DNA of 64,000 bases from positions 496,001-560,000 of the forward strand of contig JADJMD010000012.1 of the NCBI GenBank assembly GCA_016709765.1, read 5' to 3'. This DNA is from Ignavibacteriales bacterium (lineage in GTDB: Bacteria; Bacteroidota; Ignavibacteria; Ignavibacteriales; Ignavibacteriaceae). Under the pieces are notes generated by a model. It saw nothing but the letters and a program-made list of their open reading frames with translations, was not told the origin of the DNA and made no database searches. The position numbers and the translations under genes are program-made. Each line of letters starts with the position of its first letter. Within the stretch, counting starts at the first letter, position 1. This document shows positions 33,111-41,329 of the stretch, piece by piece.

Positions 33111-35942
33111 CTAACGAGATTTCTTCAATTCCTTAACAAGATACTTTCCTGTTACACTTTTTTTATTTTTTATAATCTGCTCGGGAGTTCCTTCTGCAAT
33201 TATCTTTCCACCAAATTCTCCCCCACCCGGACCAAGATCTATAATCCAATCGGCGGTTTTAATAACATCAAGATTGTGTTCAACAACAACAACTGTATTC
33301 CCTTTATCAACAAGTTTGTTAAGAACATTTAACAGAACCCGAACATCTTCAAAATGCAAACCCGTTGTAGGTTCATCAAGTATATACATAGTTTTGCCGG
33401 TGCTAACTTTGCTTAACTCTGTTGCAAGTTTAACACGCTGGGCTTCTCCACCAGAAAGTGTTGTTGCCTGCTGACCAAGTTTTATGTAACCCAGGCCAAC
33501 ATCGTGTATAGCTTTTATTTTCCTGTTTATTCTAGGAAGATCTTCAAAAAAATCTAATGCTTCATCAACACGCATTTCAAGAACATCAGAAATTGATTTA
33601 GTTTTATAAAGTACCTGTAATGTTTCCCGGTTATATCTTTTTCCCTGACAAACATCACAAAGGACATAAACATCGGGTAAAAAATTCATTTCAATTTTTT
33701 TCAATCCATCACCGCCGCACTCTTCACATCTTCCGCCTTCTACATTAAAACTAAATCTTCCGGTTGCATAGCCTCGCATTTTAGATTCGGGTAACTGTGC
33801 AAATAAATCACGAATGTGCGTAAACAATCCTGTGTATGTTGCCGGATTTGATCTTGGCGTTCTGCCAATTGGTGATTGATCAATCTCTATCACTTTATCA
33901 ATGTGTTCCAATCCTTCAACTGATTTGAAAGGCAGCGGAACAACTTTTGACTTATAAATCTCTCTCATCAATATTTTTACAAGTGTATCATTAACAATTG
34001 TAGATTTTCCTGAACCACTAACTCCTGTAATTAATGTAAATGTTCCCAGCGGAATTTTTAGATCAATATTTTTTAGATTGTTACCACTAGCGCCTTTTAG
34101 CATTAAGGATTTACCTATTCCCTCTCGATGTTTTTCAGGAATTTCAATTCGCTTTTTATCATTTAGATAAGAAAGAGTTAACGAGTCGTATCCGTTTTTG
34201 GATTTTGTTAATTCCGAAGTTACACCAGCTATGCAAACTTCACCACCGTGTATACCTGCTGCGGGGCCAAGATCAATCATATAGTCCGAACTTTCGATCG
34301 TTTCCCTATCGTGTTCAACAACTATAACAGTATTTCCCAGATCGCGTAAATTCTTTAATGAATTTATTAGTTTAATATTATCACTTTGATGTAATCCGAT
34401 TGATGGTTCATCCAAAACGTAAAGCACACCAGCGAGTTGAGAACCTATTTGCGTTGCTAATCGAATTCTTTGTGATTCGCCGCCGGATAAAGTTCTTGCT
34501 GATCTATCAAGAGTTAGATAATCCAATCCAACATTTAATAAAAAGTGCAATCTTTCAGTTATTTCTTTTAAAATAGGTTTTGCAATAATTGCATCCCTAC
34601 CTTTTAATTTTAGATCACCAAAAAATTCCGCTGCACGATTGATTGAAAGCTTGGTAACTTCACTTATATTTTTTTCCTGAAACTTAACTGACAAAGACTC
34701 TTTCTTTAATCTACCACCTCCGCAAGTTTGGCAAGTTGCGGAATTCATGTAAGCTTCAACCCATTCCCTTATCTGGTTTGATGTTGTAGTTGAATAATAG
34801 TTTTTCAGATAACTCATCACACCAGCAAATCTATGAAGATAAGTTACAGGTTTTCCTTTACCGTAATTGTAAGTGAAGGAAATTTTTTCAGGACTACCAT
34901 TAAGTAATAAATCCTTTTGTTCTTCTGTTAGATTTTTAAGAGGAGTGTCAAAATCAAATCCAAATTTATGCCCAACACCTTCCAACTGGTTGAAGAACCA
35001 GATTGATCTTGGTTTGCCAAGTGCGGCAATGCCCTCTTCATTTATTGATTTGTTCCAGTCGGGAATAATCAAATTAAGATCAAGCTGTTTTATTTCCCCA
35101 AGTCCCTCACAATCGCTACAGGAGCCATAAGGTGAATTGAATGAAAATGAATTTGGTGCAAGTTCACGATAAGAAATTCCACAATCTAAACAAGCTAGAT
35201 GACGACTGTAAATTTTATCACTCCCATCTTCATCAATAATTACAATTCCATTTCCATAATTAAGAGCAACATCAACGGATTCAGTTAATCTGCCACGCGA
35301 TCTTTCACTCGCATTCACTTTATCAATTGCAATTTCTATGTTGTGGATTTTGTAACGATCAACATGAAACCCTTTTTCAATTTCATGATATTCACCATCA
35401 ACACGAACTTTTAAAAATCCATCTGAAATAATTTCTTCAAATAGTTCGCGGTAATGTCCTTTTCTTCCACGTATCATAGGAGCAAGTACGTTTACTTTTT
35501 TGCCGGATTGATTTTGAATTATTGTATCAATAATCTGTGCTGAAGTTTGTTTGGTTACCGGTTTGCCACAGTTGTAACAATGCGGAACTCCGATTCGTGC
35601 GTAAAGCAATCTTAAGTAATCATAAATCTCTGTAACTGTTCCAACTGTAGAACGGGGATTTCCTGAAGTTGATTTTTGTTCGATCGAAATTGCCGGACTT
35701 AATCCTTCAATCAAATCAACTTCCGGTTTTTCAAGCATATCCAAAAACTGGCGTGCGTAAGCAGAAAGTGATTCGATGTATCTTCGCTGACCTTCTGCAT
35801 AAATGGTATCAAACGCGAGTGAAGATTTTCCTGAGCCGGATAATCCTGTTATCACAGTAAATGATTCGCGTGGAATTTCTACATCAATGTTTTTTAGATT
35901 GTGCTCACGTGCACCTTTAATAATTATTGTTTCTTTTTCCAA
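33111..35942 (-). CDS. uvrA: Excinuclease ABC subunit A
   Basis: 943 residues, full length. UvrA finds bulky DNA lesions in nucleotide-excision repair and loads UvrB. Two ABC ATPase modules: 'GLSGSGKSSLAFDT' and 'GVSGSGKSTIVND' (Walker A), 'LSGGESQRIRLA' and 'LSGGEAQRVKLA' signatures, and 'YVLDEPSIGLH' and 'YILDEPTTGLH'. Zinc modules show as C-x2-C pairs ('CLDCGISY', 'CSDCEGLG', 'CEECGGDG', 'CDVCQGKRY'). No uvrB or uvrC is in the window. The divergent neighbour is yigZ. Confidence 0.98.
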   Translation of the reverse strand: MEKETIIIKGAREHNLKNIDVEIPRESFTVITGLSGSGKSSLAFDTIYAEGQRRYIESLSAYARQFLDMLEKPEVDLIEGLSPAISIEQKSTSGNPRSTVGTVTEIYDYLRLLYARIGVPHCYNCGKPVTKQTSAQIIDTIIQNQSGKKVNVLAPMIRGRKGHYRELFEEIISDGFLKVRVDGEYHEIEKGFHVDRYKIHNIEIAIDKVNASERSRGRLTESVDVALNYGNGIVIIDEDGSDKIYSRHLACLDCGISYRELAPNSFSFNSPYGSCSDCEGLGEIKQLDLNLIIPDWNKSINEEGIAALGKPRSIWFFNQLEGVGHKFGFDFDTPLKNLTEEQKDLLLNGSPEKISFTYNYGKGKPVTYLHRFAGVMSYLKNYYSTTTSNQIREWVEAYMNSATCQTCGGGRLKKESLSVKFQEKNISEVTKLSINRAAEFFGDLKLKGRDAIIAKPILKEITERLHFLLNVGLDYLTLDRSARTLSGGESQRIRLATQIGSQLAGVLYVLDEPSIGLHQSDNIKLINSLKNLRDLGNTVIVVEHDRETIESSDYMIDLGPAAGIHGGEVCIAGVTSELTKSKNGYDSLTLSYLNDKKRIEIPEKHREGIGKSLMLKGASGNNLKNIDLKIPLGTFTLITGVSGSGKSTIVNDTLVKILMREIYKSKVVPLPFKSVEGLEHIDKVIEIDQSPIGRTPRSNPATYTGLFTHIRDLFAQLPESKMRGYATGRFSFNVEGGRCEECGGDGLKKIEMNFLPDVYVLCDVCQGKRYNRETLQVLYKTKSISDVLEMRVDEALDFFEDLPRINRKIKAIHDVGLGYIKLGQQATTLSGGEAQRVKLATELSKVSTGKTMYILDEPTTGLHFEDVRVLLNVLNKLVDKGNTVVVVEHNLDVIKTADWIIDLGPGGGEFGGKIIAEGTPEQIIKNKKSVTGKYLVKELKKSR

Positions 35943-36049
35943 TGTCCGTCAAATCTTAAAAATTAGAATTAAATTTTCAAACAGTTATTTTAGGAATAGT
36001 GATATTGATAAACAAATAATTTTAGCATGGATTATTCATTCGCACGCAT

Positions 36050-36670
36050 ATGTTACCTGAACAAATAAAAACGATAAAAGATTTTCAAGCAATTTCCTTC
36101 AAAGAAAAAGCTTCGGAATTTTTAGCAATAGTTTATCCTGTTGATAATGAGGAATCTGCACTAAATCTTTTAAGAGAGGTCCGAAAAAAATATTATAATG
36201 CAACACATCATTGTTATGCATACAAACTTAGAAATGGCGAGGAAAAATATTCTGATGATGGGGAACCAAATGGAACTGCTGGAATCAGAATCCTAAATGC
36301 AATTCAGCATTTTAATTTAACCGATGTTTTAGCAGTTGTAGTGCGTTATTTTGGCGGAACCAAGCTTGGTGTTGGACCTTTAGGAAAAGCTTACTACAAC
36401 GCATCTATTGAGGTTTTGAACATATCAGAAATTAAAGATCAAACTCTTTTTCAGAGGTTGGTGATTGATGTAGAGTTTAACTTTATAAGTCACGTTCATC
36501 GTATCATTAATCATTATTCTGCAATCATTGCCGACTCCGAATATTCCAGCAATGTAAAATTTAATTGTTGGATTAAGCCCGCTGATTTTGATAAAATAAA
36601 TGCTGAATTATCAAATCTTACTAATGGGCAAATCTTGATTAAGTTATATCCGGATATAAAATATTTTTAA
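36050..36670 (+). CDS. yigZ: YigZ/IMPACT-family protein
   Basis: 206 residues. The N-terminal UPF0029 domain has 'KYYNATHHCYAYKLRNGEEKYSDDGEPNGTAG' and 'VVRYFGGTKLGVGPLGKAY', the family hallmarks, followed by a small C-terminal ferredoxin-like domain. Human IMPACT inhibits the eIF2 kinase GCN2; the bacterial function is not settled. It is divergent from uvrA with a ~107-base gap, and the MarR gene follows 88 bases downstream. Confidence 0.93.
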   Translation: MLPEQIKTIKDFQAISFKEKASEFLAIVYPVDNEESALNLLREVRKKYYNATHHCYAYKLRNGEEKYSDDGEPNGTAGIRILNAIQHFNLTDVLAVVVRYFGGTKLGVGPLGKAYYNASIEVLNISEIKDQTLFQRLVIDVEFNFISHVHRIINHYSAIIADSEYSSNVKFNCWIKPADFDKINAELSNLTNGQILIKLYPDIKYF

Positions 36671-36687
36671 AATTTTCAAATCTGTAC

Positions 36688-36718
36688 TTGATTTAATAAT
36701 TTTTATTGGCGATATTTG
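36688..36718 (+). promoter_or_regulatory. Candidate Bacteroidota-type promoter before the MarR gene
   Basis: TTG (36688-36690), 20 bases, then GATATTTG (36711-36718) approximates the phylum consensus TTTG-N19-21-TAnnTTTG. It lies 40 bases before the MarR ATG. Only a pattern match. Confidence 0.25.
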
Positions 36719-36758
36719 TCACAGACAATAATTCATCAAAAACTAAACCGGAATTACC

Positions 36759-37205
36759 ATGGAATTAAATCACAATGCTGAAATGTTGGCAAACTTAACT
36801 TTTAGTTTGTTAGCAAACTGCCAGGAAAAAGAAATTCGTTTGGCAGAAGTGCATAGCTTAACTCAAGCAGAGTTCAGATGCTTAAGATTATTTGGTTCCG
36901 ATGAGAGCATAAATAATAAAGCAATTGCTGAGAGAATGAATCTTAGTCCTAGCAGATTAACCAGAATCATTGATGGACTAGTTCAAAAAGAATATATCTT
37001 AAGAGAAATTGATCCTAATGACAGAAGAAACATGCGTGTTTCGTTATCTCGTAAAGGCCAGCTTCTTGTTCAGCAACTAAACAAAGCTTACATAGAAATT
37101 CACAAAGAAATTCTTGAGGATATTGAAATTGAGCAACATCAACCGTTAATTACTGCGATGACGCATTTGTTAACTGCTTTAGAAAAGTGGATTGCTAAAA
37201 CTTAA
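36759..37205 (+). CDS. MarR-family transcription regulator
   Basis: 148 residues. The winged helix has 'LTQAEFRCLRLFGSDESINNKAIAERMNLSPSRLTRIIDGLVQKEYI', 'LREIDPNDRRNMRVSLSRKGQLLV'. MarR proteins bind palindromic operators as dimers and often respond to phenolic or redox signals. No inducer-binding residues can be judged. No clear divergently transcribed target is adjacent: yigZ is upstream on the same strand and the small gene at 37328 is convergent. Confidence 0.94.
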   Translation: MELNHNAEMLANLTFSLLANCQEKEIRLAEVHSLTQAEFRCLRLFGSDESINNKAIAERMNLSPSRLTRIIDGLVQKEYILREIDPNDRRNMRVSLSRKGQLLVQQLNKAYIEIHKEILEDIEIEQHQPLITAMTHLLTALEKWIAKT

Positions 37206-37249
37206 ATTGTTAAGTAATTGGGTTGTCTAAAAAAGCGCTTTGAAATGTA

Positions 37250-37312
37250 ATTCCCGTGAAAACGGGAATCTCAAACGAATAATATAAAATAGATTCTTAT
37301 CTTCGTGGGAAT
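37250..37312. repeat. Inverted-repeat element ATTCCCGT-GAAA-ACGGGAATCT with a degenerate mirror copy
   Basis: The left lobe is an 8-bp stem with a GAAA tetraloop (37250-37269). The right lobe (37291-37312) is its degenerate reverse complement (AGATTCTTATCTTCGTGGGAAT on the plus strand reads as a mirrored copy). It shares the ATTCCC core with the element at 30356-30447, so both may be one dispersed family. Confidence 0.55.
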
Positions 37313-37327
37313 AAAGATAGAGTTACT

Positions 37328-37746
37328 TTAATTTCTTTTAAGATTGTTTAGATATTTTTTTATAATATCTAAATCTTCAACAAGCAGTTGGATGTTTTGA
37401 AATGAATTTTGGTTTAACTTTAAGTAACTCTCTTCAATAAACATTTTATTCTTATCATCCATTTTGAAAGTAATTTCTTTTAATAAAGAAGTTACTTTCT
37501 CCATATTTTCAGACAAATCTTTTTTGATGTGATCTACATTTTCAACTTCAGGAATTTTTGCACTATTCCTTAAAATTTTTAATAATCCGTTCACATACTT
37601 TCCGGTAAAAGAAAATTTTTCAAAATTCTCAATCATTCCATTATTGTTACAAACATCTATGATTACAATAAGATCTTCTTTTTCTTTAATAATTGATTCG
37701 AATATTTTTCGACTTCATTCAGAAAATTTGGATGCAGACTATTCAT
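37328..37746 (-). CDS. Small protein of unknown function, apparently frameshifted near its start
   Basis: The ATG at 37746 lies two bases after the O-methyltransferase stop and encodes 'MNSLHPNFLNEVEK', then runs into a stop. Restoring one A in the 5-A run at 37705-37709 joins this to a frame that reads 'IFESIIKEKEDLIVIIDVCNNNGMIENF' and continues to the stop at 37328, about 139 residues. Without repair, only a 102-residue frame from 37636 remains. The sequence is mostly charged helix ('DHIKKDLSENMEKVTSLLKEI'). Possible causes: sequencing error, recent mutation, or -1 slippage on GAA-AAA. Function unknown. Confidence 0.6.
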
Positions 37747-37748
37747 AT

Positions 37749-38390
37749 CTATTTTTTTATACCAAATCCTAAACCGTCACCAATTGGAATAATCATTGAA
37801 TCAAGATTTTTTTGTAAGATAAATAATTTATTAAAATCTCTGATGTGCTTTGTTGAATTCTTATACTTCTCAGGAACACTAGTGGATGCGGCGTAACCGT
37901 GCCATAGCAGGTTGTCAATTACAATTACTCCTTCTTTCCGTAAAAAAAGCATCGAAAGATCAAATAGTTTTTTATAGTCTTCCTTATCGGCATCCAGAAA
38001 AATAAAATCATATTTTTTATTCATTTGCGGCATGATACTTAGAGCATCACCTTGAATTAATTTTATTTTTTTTGTTAAACCAGATTTTTCAATATTCTCT
38101 AAAGCAATTTTAATGTTATCAACACTTTTTTCAATTGTGTGGATAGTAGAATTTTTAGTTAAACATCGTGCAATTCTAATAGTGGAGTATGCGATTGCCG
38201 TACCAATTTCTAAAACTCTATCAGGTTTATTAGTTGAAATAAGTTTTTCGATAAACTCGATTGAATGCCAATCTAAAATTGGTACGCGATGCACTTCTGC
38301 ATACTCTTCCATTTCGTGTATCAGTTTATCTTCTTTCTTTCGAAAAGTATCTAAATATTTTTTTTGTGCAGGATATAATATTTTTGTCAT
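37749..38390 (-). CDS. Class I SAM-dependent O-methyltransferase (family 3)
   Basis: 213 residues. 'RVLEIGTAIAYSTIRIA' is the SAM site, 'IHTIEKSVDNIKIA' the acidic loop, 'YDFIFLDADKEDYKKLFDLSMLFLRKEGVIVIDNLLW' the metal-binding D..DKE motif of catechol- or caffeoyl-CoA-type O-methyltransferases. The substrate is unknown. It lies between the S8 protease upstream and a small frameshifted gene downstream (2-base gap), all on the minus strand. Confidence 0.92.
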   Translation of the reverse strand: MTKILYPAQKKYLDTFRKKEDKLIHEMEEYAEVHRVPILDWHSIEFIEKLISTNKPDRVLEIGTAIAYSTIRIARCLTKNSTIHTIEKSVDNIKIALENIEKSGLTKKIKLIQGDALSIMPQMNKKYDFIFLDADKEDYKKLFDLSMLFLRKEGVIVIDNLLWHGYAASTSVPEKYKNSTKHIRDFNKLFILQKNLDSMIIPIGDGLGFGIKK

Positions 38391-38415
38391 TTGATTTCTC
38401 TAAATAATTTAATTT

Positions 38416-40389
38416 CTACTTAAGCAAGATAAGTTTTTTTCCAAAATGTTGGCTACCAACCTGAATTAAAGCATAATAAACTCCGCTTGCACAAAGGTAA
38501 CCACGATCAGAATAACCGTTCCAATTAAACGAATTTATACCGGGTACTGTTATATCTGATACTGCTTTTACCTGTTGTCCTGAACCATCAATTAAGATTA
38601 CTTTATAAATTTCTTTTCCCGGTGATACAAAATCTATCTTAGTAGTTTTATTTGCCGCAGGCATAAATGGGTTAGGATAAAAATCGCTTACTTCAGAATT
38701 AGTTAATGAACTTTGAACATCTAAATTTAGCGAAATAATATTAGAGCCATAATTAAATTTGAAGTTTCCGGATTGGGGAAATATATGACTAATGTTCAGA
38801 CTATCCGTATAGATAAAATTAAATTCAACATGGTCGCCAATATTTCTTATGGGAAGAGAATAAGTAAAATTATAATCTCCTGATTTAGTCATTTGGTATG
38901 GTTGATAAAGATCATCAGCAATTTTAAAAACTACGCTTACTGAATTAGTGTCTATATTATTTTCCAGGATTATTTTGTGGATTATAAATCCATTATTTCT
39001 GAATTCAAGATTAGGAAATTCTATTGCATTCTTTGCAGATATAATTCCGTAACCAATATTATTATTTGGATTTATTGAATTTGAAGAAGTCTCAAGAATA
39101 ATATTTCTCATCTGTGTATTCTTTAAATGTGGATGTGTAGATAAAAGTAAAGCGCCAATACCACTGGCAATTGGAGCAGCTGCCGAAGTTCCACGAGCAA
39201 ATTTGTAACCATTATTTGTACCAGACACCGCGCCATAAGTATCAACACCATGTGCAACAACTTCCGGTTTTATCCTCCCATCGGATGTTGGACCACGACT
39301 GCTAAAAATCGCCAAACTACCAAATTCATCAACTGCTCCGACAGATATGACGTTGAAACCATCAGCAGGTGCAATAATGTATTTCCAGGGAACATTTCCT
39401 TCATTACCTGCAGAAGCAAATGTAGAAACGCCTCGTTCAAATGCTAACTCAACTGCTTTAGTTACAATGGTAGTTTTGCCATTCATATCATTGTATGAAT
39501 ATGAATATCCTAAGTCAAATGTATTATATCCAAGTGAGCTAGTTGTAATATCAACACCAAAGGATTCCATCCAAATTAAAGCTGCTGCATAATTATCTTC
39601 TTCAATGTGGGTTTCGCTCCGTATATCTTCAGTCTTTGCAAGTATGAACGATGAATTAAATGCTGGACCAATTAAAATACTATCTACAAATCCAGCAAGA
39701 ATTGAAAACACATAAGTGCCATGACTATCTTGACCGGTAATATCACTGGATTGATTTGCGGTAACTGAATCATCAAAAATAAAATCATATTCTGCAATTA
39801 CATTTCTATCTTTTAAAGAATTATGCCTTTGCCAATCAAATCCGGAATCTAGAATTCCAATTAAAACATTTTTACCATTTATATTTTTTGAATGAACGCT
39901 TGGGACATCAGATAATTGCATCTGTTTGAGTGATGAACCATAACTATAATTTGTATCTAATGTTTTATATAACTGCTGTACAGGATTATTAAAAACTTCA
40001 TTCTGAAAATAGATTTTTTTTACTGGTTCGATTGATTTTACAAATGGGAGTGATTTTAAAGATTCAATTTGTCCGGATGTTAAATATGCGGAAACAGAAT
40101 TAAACCAATTAAGTTTTCGAATTATGTGAACACCATAAATTTCAATATCATCAATATAATTTTTGTTTATTGGAAGATCGTCGTAGGTAATAATATCTTC
40201 ACCCATATTTTTTATTCTTCGTTCAACAGCTTTGGGTGAAAGATCCTGTAAAGCTTGACTATATGCAACACTATTTTTATTTAATGATTTGGGATTGTCC
40301 GCTCCTTTATCGTTAAAATAAATAAAGTATTTCTGCTGTGTAAAAACTTGAGTTGATAATATTATAATAAGTATTAGTATGTACTTCAT
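38416..40389 (-). CDS. Secreted subtilisin-family (S8) serine protease with type IX sorting domain
   Basis: 657 residues. Signal peptide ~1-17, then a propeptide-like region ('QALQDLSPKAVERRI', 'LPFVKSIEPV'). The catalytic triad is Asp181 ('GILDSGFDW'), His223 ('GQDSHGTYV') and Ser402 ('GTSAAAP'), with Asn329 ('AGNEGN') for the oxyanion hole. The C-terminus is a sorting domain: 'FYPNPFMP', 'LIDGSGQQVKAV', 'FNWNGYSDRGYLCASGVYYALI'. It is thus a surface or extracellular protease exported by the type IX system. lepB is the next gene upstream on the same strand (72-base gap). Confidence 0.94.
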   Translation of the reverse strand: MKYILILIIILSTQVFTQQKYFIYFNDKGADNPKSLNKNSVAYSQALQDLSPKAVERRIKNMGEDIITYDDLPINKNYIDDIEIYGVHIIRKLNWFNSVSAYLTSGQIESLKSLPFVKSIEPVKKIYFQNEVFNNPVQQLYKTLDTNYSYGSSLKQMQLSDVPSVHSKNINGKNVLIGILDSGFDWQRHNSLKDRNVIAEYDFIFDDSVTANQSSDITGQDSHGTYVFSILAGFVDSILIGPAFNSSFILAKTEDIRSETHIEEDNYAAALIWMESFGVDITTSSLGYNTFDLGYSYSYNDMNGKTTIVTKAVELAFERGVSTFASAGNEGNVPWKYIIAPADGFNVISVGAVDEFGSLAIFSSRGPTSDGRIKPEVVAHGVDTYGAVSGTNNGYKFARGTSAAAPIASGIGALLLSTHPHLKNTQMRNIILETSSNSINPNNNIGYGIISAKNAIEFPNLEFRNNGFIIHKIILENNIDTNSVSVVFKIADDLYQPYQMTKSGDYNFTYSLPIRNIGDHVEFNFIYTDSLNISHIFPQSGNFKFNYGSNIISLNLDVQSSLTNSEVSDFYPNPFMPAANKTTKIDFVSPGKEIYKVILIDGSGQQVKAVSDITVPGINSFNWNGYSDRGYLCASGVYYALIQVGSQHFGKKLILLK

Positions 40390-40461
40390 TGCATCTTTTT
40401 TTGCGTAAAACTACAAAACGAGGGAACAATATCAAGCTTATAAATTTATCCAACTAAATAT

Positions 40462-41304
40462 TTAATCTATCGATTGCATCAATCGACTAAATCTAATAGA
40501 ACCAAAATAATCAGATATACCTGATGATTGAACAGGCATTTGAGACCAATAAATCATAAATGCTTTTCCAATTATCCATTCCTCTGGAATGTATCCAAAA
40601 TAGCGGCTGTCTATGCTGTTCTTTCGGTTATCGCCTAATACAAAATAATAATCTTTTGCAAATACATATTCCCGGGTTGGCTGATTATTAATATTAATAA
40701 CCGTCCCTTCAACACTAACAACTTTTTTTCCATAATCTGTATTGATAGCATTCTGCCATAGTAATATGCTTTTGGGATCAAGGTCTACTTCCATTCCTTT
40801 TTTAGGAATAATAATCGGGCCGTAGTTTTCAAGTGACCACTTATTGTTATAAGGAAAAAGATTTTTGTTAACATTTTCTATTGGATTTTCTTCAAGATTT
40901 AATTTTATGTAAGATGGATTGCGGTAGATTTTATGATTGATGTATAATATCTGGTCTTTAATTTCTATTGTGTCGCCGGGCAAACCAATAATCCTTTTAA
41001 TCAAAACAGAGTAATCACTATCAGCCGGATCATAATAATTAGCTGGAATTTCAAATGCTATGACTTCATTAAACTTTGGTTTTCCAGTGGAAATTAATTC
41101 TGTTCTCGCCAAACGATTACCGGTGAAAGGAACCTGATGTGGTGTAGCTATTGCGTAGGCAGCTTTATTAACTAGTAAAAAATCACCCACCAATAAAGTG
41201 TTTTTCATAGAACCGGTTGGAATTTTAAAAGCATCTATTATAAATGTTTTTAAAACTAACGCAAGAATTAAAACTAAAACAAGAATCTTTAATAAACGTT
41301 TCAT
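40462..41304 (-). CDS. lepB: Signal peptidase I
   Basis: 280 residues. One N-terminal transmembrane anchor (~5-24) precedes the catalytic 'FKIPTGSMKNTLLVGD' with Ser32. The general-base Lys103 is in 'VLIKRIIGLPGDTIEI', and box E is 'VLGDNRKNSIDSRYFGYIP'. It cleaves signal peptides on the outer face of the inner membrane, including those of the two type IX cargo proteins here. An insertion of ~80 residues between boxes D and E fits a larger Gram-negative type. lepA is immediately upstream on the same strand, the classic lepA-lepB order. Confidence 0.97.
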   Translation of the reverse strand: MKRLLKILVLVLILALVLKTFIIDAFKIPTGSMKNTLLVGDFLLVNKAAYAIATPHQVPFTGNRLARTELISTGKPKFNEVIAFEIPANYYDPADSDYSVLIKRIIGLPGDTIEIKDQILYINHKIYRNPSYIKLNLEENPIENVNKNLFPYNNKWSLENYGPIIIPKKGMEVDLDPKSILLWQNAINTDYGKKVVSVEGTVININNQPTREYVFAKDYYFVLGDNRKNSIDSRYFGYIPEEWIIGKAFMIYWSQMPVQSSGISDYFGSIRFSRLMQSID

Positions 41305-41329
41305 TTACAAAGTTCTAGATTATTATATA

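Noticed and set aside
33056..33120. CATTGAGGAAGCAATCTCG and an ATCTCG/CGAGAT pairing after the aldo/keto reductase
   Set aside because: Resembles the 25351 element but is too short and degraded to annotate as a separate repeat.
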